In this document: positions 58,156 through 64,000 of the stretch, piece by piece
Layout of the letters: each line of letters begins with the position of its first letter
Position numbering within the stretch: position 1 is the first letter of the stretch
Assembly: GCF_000373565.1 (NCBI RefSeq)
Contig: NZ_KB891815.1
Coordinates: forward strand, 56,723-120,722
Length of the DNA stretch: 64,000 nt
Direction of reading: 5' to 3'
From: Streptomyces sp. HmicA12
GTDB lineage: Bacteria; Actinomycetota; Actinomycetes; Streptomycetales; Streptomycetaceae
The notes under the pieces: generated by a model
Told to the model about the DNA's origin: nothing
Seen by the model: only the letters and a program-made list of their open reading frames with translations
Databases searched by the model: none
Position numbers and translations under genes: made by a program

Positions 58156-58601
58156 GTGGTGTGCACGATCAGCACGTCGAGGTTCGCCTTCCTGGCGATG
58201 TCCGCGGGTACGGAACCGAGGAGGCGCCCGGCGAGCGAGCGCAGGCCGCGGTTGCCGACGACGAGCAGATCGGCCGGGCACTCCCGGGCGACCTGCAACA
58301 GCGCGGCGACCGGTTCGTCCTGCACGGCGACCGTCCGTACGTTCGCCGCTCCCTGCGCGCGGGCCCGGTCCCCGGCCGTACGCAGGGTGTCCTCGGCGGG
58401 CGCCGAGCCCACCACCTGATACGCCTCGGCCCCCAACTGGTCCTTCGCGAGGTCGAGTTCGCGTCCCCGCATCGGCAGATACGCGCAGGCGATCACGAGT
58501 TCGGCCCCGCAGGCGGCGGCGAGCCGGGCCGCCGCCTCGACCGCCGCGAACGAGGACTCCGAGCCGTCCGTACCGACCATGACAATCCGGTAGGCGTCCA
58601 A
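58152..58601 (-). CDS. universal stress protein UspA-like
   Basis: 149 residues. The Rossmann-like USP fold shows the N-terminal MVGTDGSESSFAAVEAAARL and the ATP-binding G-2x-G-9x-G-S motif in VVGNRGLRSLAGRLLGSVPA. The gene starts with TTG, preceded by a strong AAGGAGG ribosome site; a start at the later ATG is unlikely. It is first of a two-gene operon with the cyclase. The upstream region has the dyad CTTACT-CCGA-AGTAAG. Confidence 0.9.
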   Translation of the reverse strand: MDAYRIVMVGTDGSESSFAAVEAAARLAAACGAELVIACAYLPMRGRELDLAKDQLGAEAYQVVGSAPAEDTLRTAGDRARAQGAANVRTVAVQDEPVAALLQVARECPADLLVVGNRGLRSLAGRLLGSVPADIARKANLDVLIVHTT

Positions 58602-58626
58602 CCCAACCTCCTTACTAGAGAGTCAA

Positions 58627-58642
58627 CTTACTCCGAAGTAAG
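58627..58642. promoter_or_regulatory. inverted repeat upstream of the USP operon
   Basis: CTTACT, CCGA and AGTAAG form a 6-bp hairpin or dyad 25 bp before the USP start. It may be an operator or part of the 5' leader. Confidence 0.4.
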
Positions 58643-58817
58643 GTATGGCGCAGTCCAGGCGCGAGGCAAGGGGCGGGAGCGCCGGATCAGATCCTTGATG
58701 CGCGAGGGAGTTTCGCCGGGCGGCCACGGAAGGCCAGCCGCTCCAGCAGACCTCAACTCACGCTCCCCATAACCCACTTGAGAGACACGACGGCTGGAGA
58801 GACATCATTCGCGTGCT

Positions 58818-59237
58818 TCAGCGTCGCGCCGCGAGGATGCCTTCCAGATGGCCGATCAGATCGCCGGCCGGGCCCAGGTCCCGCTGACCATCGGTGACGA
58901 GCGTGCGGCCGTCGTACTTCAGTCGGTACTCGAAAAGATCGCGGGCGTCCTCGTCAACACTCCGCGGTGGAAGGGCAGTAGCGTCCACAGCCTCGATGAG
59001 GGACCGGAGCTTCGTCTCCTCTGCCGGCGTGAGGCTCTTGGCCTGCGCGCGGTCGCCTTCACGGTCGACCAGGAACACATCGCCGTCGGGCGTGACCTCC
59101 ACACCGTGCCGGACCCCGGCGTAACCACCACTGACGGAGAGGCTGACCGCATCGGAGCCGGACCCGGACGGGCTGCACCCGATCAGAAGAAGGACGCTCC
59201 CCAGCGCGACCAGGAGCAGCGCCATCGGTCTCGTCAT
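58818..59237 (-). CDS. small lipoprotein of unknown function
   Basis: 139 residues. A short signal ends in the lipobox LIGC with Cys21. The mature part begins with Ser/Gly and continues as a compact domain (GVRHGVEVTPDGDVFLVDRE, LTPAEETKLRSLIEAVDATA) and then RLKYDGRTLVTDGQRDL. The ribosome site GGAGGACGAG precedes the ATG. No family is recognised; the pattern (a strand with DGDVFLVDREG and a Glu-rich helix) is also seen in small actinobacterial lipoproteins. Confidence 0.72.
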   Translation of the reverse strand: MTRPMALLLVALGSVLLLIGCSPSGSGSDAVSLSVSGGYAGVRHGVEVTPDGDVFLVDREGDRAQAKSLTPAEETKLRSLIEAVDATALPPRSVDEDARDLFEYRLKYDGRTLVTDGQRDLGPAGDLIGHLEGILAARR

Positions 59238-59381
59238 ATCTCGTCCTCCAGAGGAGCCGTGCGGGCGTCTTGAACGGATAGAGGTACGGGCGAGAGCTCG
59301 GATCCCGAGCAAACCGATCGCCCCTTCGCCGACGTTCCCATAGGGTTCGCGGGTTGTCGTGGCGGAGAGGCGGTTCGCATC

Positions 59382-60371
59382 GTGGCACGCAGAGCAGTGA
59401 CGCGGGGGCAGTTGGCGGGTGCGGCGCGGGCCGCGCTGGGCGGCGGGCGGCGGCTGGAGGCGGTCGAGCGAGTCGCGGGCGGCAGCAAGAAGGGCGTGTA
59501 CCGCCTGGTGATGGACGACGCGACGACGGCGATCGCCTATCTGTGGGACGACGCCGAGAACTACTGGCCGGCGGCCGAGGGCGACGACGACCTCACCGAC
59601 CCGTTCTCGCCCGGCCTCGGGCTCGACCTCTTCCAGGCCGCGCACGCGCGTCTGGACACGCTCGGCGTCCGCGTGCCGGCGATCCGCCTCGTCGACCGCG
59701 ACGGCGCCCACTGCCCGGCCGACCTCGTGATCGTCGAGGACCTCCAGGGCGAGAACCTGGAAGAACTCCTTGCGCGTGACCGCCGTACGGCGGCTCCGGT
59801 CATGGCCCGGCTCGCGGAGTCCCTGGAGGCGATGCGGGGTCACCGGGCACCGGCGTACGGCAAGGTGGCCGTGGTCGACGCGGGAGGAACGTCGCGCGGT
59901 ACGTCGTGCGAGGGGGTCGTTCTCGACCGTGCGCTGCGGGACCTGACCGAGGCGGCCTCGCGCGATCAGCGGATCGCGGGAACCAGGGACCGGCTGGAGG
60001 AACGGCTGCTGAGCCTGGCGGCGGCGGTGCGACCACGCGCGGAGTACGCGGTCGTGCACGGCGAACTGGGGCCCGACCATGTGCTCGTGGACACGGACGG
60101 GAGCCCCGTCGCGATCGACATCGAGGGATCGATGTACTTCGACGTCGAGTGGGAGCACGTGTTTCTGCGCATCCGCCTGCACGACGCCTACCGGCCGCTG
60201 GAGGTGGACGGCCTGGACGAGGACCGGCTCGCGCTCTACATGCTCGCGCAGCGGCTCTCGCTGACGGCGGGTCCGCTACGGCTGCTCGACGGGGACTTCC
60301 CCGACCGGGCGTTCATGGCCGGCATCGCCGAGCACAACCTGAGGCAGGCGCTGGACCTCGTCCACACCTGA
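59382..60371 (+). CDS. aminoglycoside-phosphotransferase-like kinase
   Basis: 329 residues of the APH/choline-kinase fold. The N-terminal lobe has VYRLVMDDATTAIAYLWDDA and the VIVEDLQGENLEELL hinge. The catalytic loop is VVHGELGPDHVLVD (Glu replaces the usual Asp after HG, and the His replaces Asn), followed by AIDIEGSMYFDVEWEH instead of DFD/DPE. These changes mean activity cannot be assumed. The start is a GTG with GGAGAGG upstream. The 3' end overlaps the converging gene by 96 bp. Function unknown; possibly a small-molecule kinase. Confidence 0.72.
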   Translation: MARRAVTRGQLAGAARAALGGGRRLEAVERVAGGSKKGVYRLVMDDATTAIAYLWDDAENYWPAAEGDDDLTDPFSPGLGLDLFQAAHARLDTLGVRVPAIRLVDRDGAHCPADLVIVEDLQGENLEELLARDRRTAAPVMARLAESLEAMRGHRAPAYGKVAVVDAGGTSRGTSCEGVVLDRALRDLTEAASRDQRIAGTRDRLEERLLSLAAAVRPRAEYAVVHGELGPDHVLVDTDGSPVAIDIEGSMYFDVEWEHVFLRIRLHDAYRPLEVDGLDEDRLALYMLAQRLSLTAGPLRLLDGDFPDRAFMAGIAEHNLRQALDLVHT

Positions 60372-60764
60372 ATCCCCGGGTGCCTCACCTTCCGTCAGGC
60401 AGGCACGGAACCAGGCGAGGAGTTCACGGGCCGCGGGACTCTCGGCGTCGAATGTCTGGTGCTGCTGTTCCAGCGGGACGTCCGGCCCCCAGAGCCGGGC
60501 GGCGTGGCAGCTGAAACAGAAGGCGATCTCGAAGAGCTGCTCGGTGAAGCTGTGTGCCCGGACTCCCCAGCCCGGTACGAAGCACCGGTACTTCTCGTCG
60601 CCGGGAAGACCGGTGATCAGGTCCAGGGCCCGCCGGGCCTGGTCCTCCACCCAGATCTCGACGCTGTCGCCGACCAGGTCTTTCGAAGTGAGGTGCCGTG
60701 CGGGGTTCGTGATGCGGATGACCTCGATCATCTCGGTCTTCGCACGGGTGACGGGCAGCAACAT
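60276..60764 (-). CDS. conserved hypothetical protein with antisense overlap
   Basis: 162 residues. It contains LVGDSVEIWVEDQARRALDL and FVPGWGVRAHSFTEQLFEIA, then FCFSCHAARLWGP, a Cys/His-rich stretch, and AESPAARELLAWFRACL. Not recognised. The start is the ATG at MLLPVT with a weak GAGG site; MIEVIR is an alternative. The last 30 residues run antisense over the 3' end of the phosphotransferase gene. The sequence before the overlap has the codon bias of a real gene. Confidence 0.55.
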   Translation of the reverse strand: MLLPVTRAKTEMIEVIRITNPARHLTSKDLVGDSVEIWVEDQARRALDLITGLPGDEKYRCFVPGWGVRAHSFTEQLFEIAFCFSCHAARLWGPDVPLEQQHQTFDAESPAARELLAWFRACLTEGEAPGDSGVDEVQRLPQVVLGDAGHERPVGEVPVEQP

Positions 60765-61034
60765 GTTCCCAGCCTCGCCGATCACGGCATGGCCGACCAG
60801 GGGCGGACGGGGTCGATCGCGCATCGCGGCCCATCCAGAACTCCACGCGTCTCCGAGATCTGCTTCCCCGTGCACGAACGATGGCGCGTCGACGCGCGAC
60901 CCCGAGAACGGAATCCTCCGGCAACCGGCACGAAACCCTCGGCCGCGTCTCGCTTCGTACACTCGGCGTACCAGTCCTGAACACCAGGAACCCGCACAGG
61001 CGCCGGCGGACAACTGCTCACGGGGAGAACGGCG

Positions 61035-62054
61035 ATGGCGCACATCATTCCGATCCGCGGCTCCGCCGTACGTGCCGTGTGCGCGCCGGACACCGAAGGC
61101 ACGCTCGCCTTCTCCGCCGTTCATGGCCACCGCCGCGCCTACCGGATCACCGGCAAGGGCCCGGCCGTGCTGCTCATCCACGGCATCGGGGCGACCTCCG
61201 CCCACTGGGAGGACTGCATCGAGACCCTCGCGCGCCGGCACACCGTCATCGCCCCCGACCTGCTCGGTCACGGCGACTCGGCCAAGCCGCGCGCCGACTA
61301 CTCGGTCGCCGCGTACGCGAACGGGCTGCGCGACCTCCTCGGCGTACTCGGCGTCGAACGCGTCACCCTCGTCGGCCATTCCTTCGGCGGCGGCGTCGCG
61401 ATGCAGTTCGCGTACCAGTTCCCCGAGCGCGTCGACCGGCTCGTCCTGATCTCCACCGGCGGCGTCGGACGCCAGGTCACCCCGGTACTGCGCGCCGCGA
61501 CCCTGCCCGGCGCGGGGCTCGCGCTCGGCCTGCTGAAGGTGCCCGGCGCGCGGTTGCAGGTCGCCGCGGTCATCCGCGCCCTCCAACTCCTGGACACCGG
61601 GCTCGGTCTGGACGCGGTCGACCTCGTCAACCTGGTCGACGCCCTGCCCGACCAGAACTCCCGCAATGCCTTCACGCGCACGTTGCGGGCCGTCGTCGAC
61701 TGGCGGGGTCAGGTGGTCACCATGCTGGACCGCTGCTACCTGGCCCAGGGCGTACCCACGCTCCTCGTCTGGGGCGACCGCGACAGCGTGCTGCCCATCG
61801 CGCACGCCCACATCGCGCACCGGGCGATGCCCGGAAGCCGACTGGAGATCTTCCCGGGCGCCGGGCACTTCCCGCACCATGCCGACCCGGCGCGGTTCAT
61901 CCGGGTTCTGGAGGAGTTCATCGCCACCACCACGCCCAGCGACTGGAGCGTCGAACAATGGCGCGAACTCCTCCGCACAGGACGACCGGAGGAGCCGCAC
62001 GCGCAGGCCGCGGAACGCGAGTACCGCGAGGCCAGCGAACGCAGCGCGACGTGA
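61035..62054 (+). CDS. alpha/beta hydrolase
   Basis: 339 residues. The core domain has the oxyanion motif LIHGIGATSAHWEDCIETLA and the nucleophile elbow GHSFGGG (Ser), Asp in LLVWGDRDSVLP and His in GAGHFPHHADPARF. The N-terminal MAHIIPIRGSAVRAVCAPDT is unlike a signal peptide, so it is cytoplasmic. The ribosome site GGGGAGA precedes the ATG. Common actinobacterial family of unknown substrate. A row of broken genes follows. Confidence 0.88.
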   Translation: MAHIIPIRGSAVRAVCAPDTEGTLAFSAVHGHRRAYRITGKGPAVLLIHGIGATSAHWEDCIETLARRHTVIAPDLLGHGDSAKPRADYSVAAYANGLRDLLGVLGVERVTLVGHSFGGGVAMQFAYQFPERVDRLVLISTGGVGRQVTPVLRAATLPGAGLALGLLKVPGARLQVAAVIRALQLLDTGLGLDAVDLVNLVDALPDQNSRNAFTRTLRAVVDWRGQVVTMLDRCYLAQGVPTLLVWGDRDSVLPIAHAHIAHRAMPGSRLEIFPGAGHFPHHADPARFIRVLEEFIATTTPSDWSVEQWRELLRTGRPEEPHAQAAEREYREASERSAT

Positions 62055-62061
62055 GGGCGAC

Positions 62062-62204
62062 CGCCAGGGCGGTCCGGCCATCGCCTACTTCGTGGACACG
62101 GTCGTCTTCGCCAAGGCGGTCCTCGCCACCGGCCAGGACGGCATCGAGGTGACCCGGATCCTGTGCACCATCGAGGACTCCGTGCGGCGGGGGCGGAGGC
62201 GATG
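62062..62204 (+). pseudogene. C-terminal relic of a Gfo/Idh/MocA oxidoreductase
   Basis: An open stretch without start reads AYFVDTVVFAKAVLATGQDG and IEVTRILCTIEDSVRRG, matching the C-terminal helix pattern of Gfo/Idh/MocA dehydrogenases. It begins right after the alpha/beta hydrolase stop. Most of the gene is lost. The Gfo/Idh gene at 2.4-3.5 kb has a different C-terminus, so it is not an internal copy. Confidence 0.5.
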
Positions 62205-62282
62205 CCCTCGCCCCCGCCGCACAAGTCCCGTGACGCCCCATCCGCCCAGCACACACCCGCCCGGTCGTGCGCCCCGGCCCTC

Positions 62283-62946
62283 CTGCATCCGTCGTCATCG
62301 CCCGCGCCGCCGACGTCATCGCCGAACGGCTCGCCGCCGGCGGCCGTCTCGTCCACCTCGGCGCCGGCACCGCCGGCCGCATCGGCGTCCTCGACGCCAG
62401 CGAGTGCGTACCCACCTTCAACACCGACCCCGGCCAGGTCGTCGGCCCGATCGCGGGCGGTCCGCGAGCGGTGACGCTGCCGGTGGAGAACGCCGAGGAC
62501 GACGGCAACGCCGCGGTCGAGCAGCTGCGCGCCATCGAACTCACCGCGGGGGACGTCGTCTGCGGGATCGCCGCGAGCGGGCAAACCCCGTACGCCGTCG
62601 CGGGCGTCACCTACGCCCGGGAGATCGGAGCCGCGCCGATCGGCCTTCCCTGCAGCCCGGACTCTGCCCTGGGCGACGCCGCGGACATCGCCATCGAGAT
62701 CGTCGTGGGTCCCGAACTCATCACCGGCTCCACCCGTCTGAGGGCGGGCACCGCACAGAAGCTGGTGGTCGACGCCCGTCCACGGTCACGATGATCAAGC
62801 TCGGCAAGACCTACGGGAATCTCATGGTCGACCTCCGGGCCACCAACGAGAAACTCCGCACCCGCGCCCAGCACATCGTGACTCTCGCGGAACACGGCGG
62901 GTCGATCCGTGCCGCGTCGGGCGCGCCCGAGCCGACCGCCTCATGA
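62283..62946 (+). pseudogene. murQ: truncated and frameshifted N-acetylmuramic acid 6-phosphate etherase
   Basis: The SIS domain is clear: LVHLGAGTAGRIGVLDASEC, IAASGQTPYAVAGVTYARE and ELITGSTRLRAGTAQKLVVD, which are the MurQ conserved motifs. The first 50 or so residues are missing. A one-base shift near 62777 moves the frame, then TVTMIKLGKTYGNLMVDLRA continues the family's C-terminal helix region to the stop. MurQ opens MurNAc-6-phosphate in peptidoglycan recycling. The gene cannot make a full protein. It follows the Gfo/Idh relic. Confidence 0.75.
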
Positions 62947-62979
62947 CTCCGGGTCCCGGGATCCCCCTCTACCCGCACA

Positions 62980-63160
62980 TGGCCCCTGCGCATCGCGCTC
63001 CGTCTTCTGGAGTCCTGCGACAGCCACGACGCCCCGGAAACGGCGGCACGAGCGGCAGCCTTACTCCGGCGGGCCCTCGCCCATGCCGACGCGCCGCTGA
63101 TCCACACGCCCCCACGCGAGAGCACTGAGAGTTACCGAGGCGGCTTGCCTGATCTGAGTC
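62980..63160 (+). pseudogene. unidentified coding relic
   Basis: A frame without start reads LRIALRLLESCDSHDAPETA then ARAAALLRRALAHADAPLI. Codon use is that of a real gene in this organism, but the start is missing and no family is recognised. It lies between the murQ and Nudix remnants. Confidence 0.35.
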
Positions 63161-63172
63161 GGCCGAGACCGC

Positions 63173-63364
63173 TCATCGCTCCGATGCGGTCGAACCGCCC
63201 TCGAACCAAGCCGGCCCGTCCTGCATGGCCTGCTTGATCCTGAACGAGCCGTGCTCGTCCAGCGGCGGCAACGCGTCCAGTGCGAACCAGCCGACCTCGA
63301 GCGACTCGTCGTCGTTGACCCAGGCCTCGTTACTCTGCGCACGGCACCGGAACGTGATGTCCAT
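63173..63364 (-). pseudogene. C-terminal piece of a Nudix hydrolase
   Basis: Reads MDITFRCRAQSNEAWVNDDE and LEVGWFALDALPPLDEHGSF, the end of an NUDIX domain after the Nudix box, which is missing. The break point coincides with the beginning of the 108-bp shared element at 63368, so insertion of that element probably removed the first half. Confidence 0.7.
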
Positions 63365-63367
63365 GAA

Positions 63368-63475
63368 CTGACGGAAGATCACTTACCAGGCATGGGAGGA
63401 ATTGACAAACGTCCTGGTCAGGGGATCCCTGCCTTCGCACTCGCGTTGGCAGCGATCCCCGCCGTGCTGACTCGG
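63368..63475. repeat. copy 2 of the shared 108-bp element
   Basis: It aligns without gaps to 55139-55246. The left end joins the broken Nudix gene at the conserved CTGACGGAAGATCA. This is the same junction pattern as copy 1. Confidence 0.7.
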
Positions 63476-63654
63476 TGCTGACCTCCGCTGCCGCCCGTTC
63501 CGGTCCGTTGGGGCCCCTGGTGCTGGATCCGTGCTGAAGAATCCTCCAGTTCGCCGACCTCCCGCTCAGCCCTGCCCAGATTCACGACTTGGTGCGGCCG
63601 TACCTACTCCCTAACGTTCTCTTCTCCACGTCAACCGAACCGGAGGCGAACACT
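63476..63654. other. intergenic region, no gene seen
   Basis: No convincing reading frame. GGAGG at 63641-63645 is the ribosome site of the truncated excisionase gene. Confidence 0.4.
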
Positions 63655-63738
63655 GTGGACAAGTCTCTGTGGAATATCACAGACCTGGCGCTCTTCCTGA
63701 GGAAGCCAACCTCGTGGGTGTATGACAACGGGCCTTGA
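63655..63738 (+). pseudogene. excisionase-like gene truncated by the insertion sequence
   Basis: 27 residues remain, starting with a GTG after GGAGG. They read LWNITDLALFLRKPTSWVYD, which is the helix-turn-helix start of excisionase/AlpA-type DNA-binding proteins. The frame ends in stop right where the insertion sequence begins. The rest of the gene, and perhaps an integrase, may lie beyond the element. Confidence 0.6.
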
Positions 63739-64000
63739 CCCTGAATCCTGAACACGGGTTATGCGGCTGGTGCCAGCGTAGTTGATGTGAGGTGGAAGGC
63801 GTTCTCGAAGGCGATCGGTGATCGTTGTCCGAGGCGGGAGTGTCGGCGCCGGGTGTTGTAGCGGTGGAGCCATCTGAACGCATCGAGTCGAGCCTCGCGC
63901 TCGCTTGGCCAGCTCTTTCGGCCTTGCAGGGCCTCGCGTTTGAAGGTCGCATTGAAGGACTCGGCGAGTGCGTTGTCCGCGCTGGACCCGACCGCGCTCA
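63736..64000. mobile_element. IS3-type insertion sequence (partial, continues outside window)
   Basis: The left end TGACCCTGAATCCTGAACAC starts with TG as in IS3 elements and sits at the interruption of the excisionase gene. It contains the 3' end of a transposase reading toward the boundary. The other end lies beyond the window. Confidence 0.7.
63759..64000 (-). CDS. IS3-family transposase, integrase core C-terminus (partial)
   Basis: 80 residues are visible, ending at TAA. The frame reads GSSADNALAESFNATFKREA, with the last catalytic Glu in the ALAESF motif of the DDE integrase core, and then FRWLHRYNTRRRHSRLGQRS, the typical IS3 (IS150-like) end. The N-terminus lies outside the window. 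Confidence 0.85.
   Translation of the reverse strand, partial: SAVGSSADNALAESFNATFKREALQGRKSWPSEREARLDAFRWLHRYNTRRRHSRLGQRSPIAFENAFHLTSTTLAPAA

Noticed and set aside
1..64000. tRNA, rRNA or replication origin
   Set aside because: No cloverleaf, rRNA-like segment or DnaA-box cluster was recognised by eye; a tool search could still find a tRNA missed here.

Overview
This 64 kb window reads as chromosomal DNA of a Streptomyces or close relative. G+C is very high with strong third-position bias, there are many GTG and some TTG starts, and 1-8 bp start/stop overlaps are common. The complete ten-gene gas-vesicle cluster in the order gvpO-A-F-G-Y-Z-J-L-S-K is the arrangement known from Streptomyces. 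No tRNA, rRNA, CRISPR array or replication origin was seen. The content (sugar uptake, regulators, stress genes, broken genes, an insertion sequence) suits a chromosome arm.

Layout. 0-4.8 kb: a LacI-controlled set with a lipoprotein sugar-binding protein (cut by the window edge), a cupin, a DUF6807 protein and a Gfo/Idh dehydrogenase. 4.8-8.1 kb: an SPFH/NAD-kinase-like gene pair, a trypsin-like protease and a frameshifted gene. 8.1-12.9 kb: a MarR-controlled 14-TM exporter with an unusual three-domain C-terminal extension, then an FUSC-type membrane protein. 13.1-19.1 kb: gas vesicles plus a CsbD stress protein. 19.1-23.3 kb: an ANTAR-GAF regulator, a PhyH dioxygenase with a divergent AraC regulator, and a decayed amidohydrolase. 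23.3-34.6 kb: a ROK regulator, a GH1 glycosidase, an ABC sugar importer, xylA, and divergently xylB and a YicI-type alpha-xylosidase. Together these could import and break down xyloglucan-type oligosaccharides and feed xylose into the pentose phosphate pathway. 34.6-42.7 kb: small proteins, a PEP-mutase-family enzyme, a peroxiredoxin, a GH3 relic, an ArsR/MFS pair and a secreted GH78 enzyme. 42.9-47.3 kb: an MHS transporter, a GAF-PucR regulator and a 3-hydroxybutyrate-type dehydrogenase. 47.4-53.8 kb: an AraC regulator and iron-siderophore uptake genes behind an iron-box-like site, ending with a C39-like cysteine peptidase. 53.8-62.1 kb: an Eis-like acetyltransferase, an ArsR-SRPBCC/reductase operon with a striking symmetrical operator, a universal stress protein with a nucleotide cyclase, a lipoprotein, a phosphotransferase and an alpha/beta hydrolase. 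62.1-64 kb: a cluster of broken genes (Gfo/Idh end, murQ, Nudix, excisionase) ending in an IS3-type insertion sequence that runs off the window.

Functional assignments rest on motifs and family knowledge read by eye. No database search was possible.
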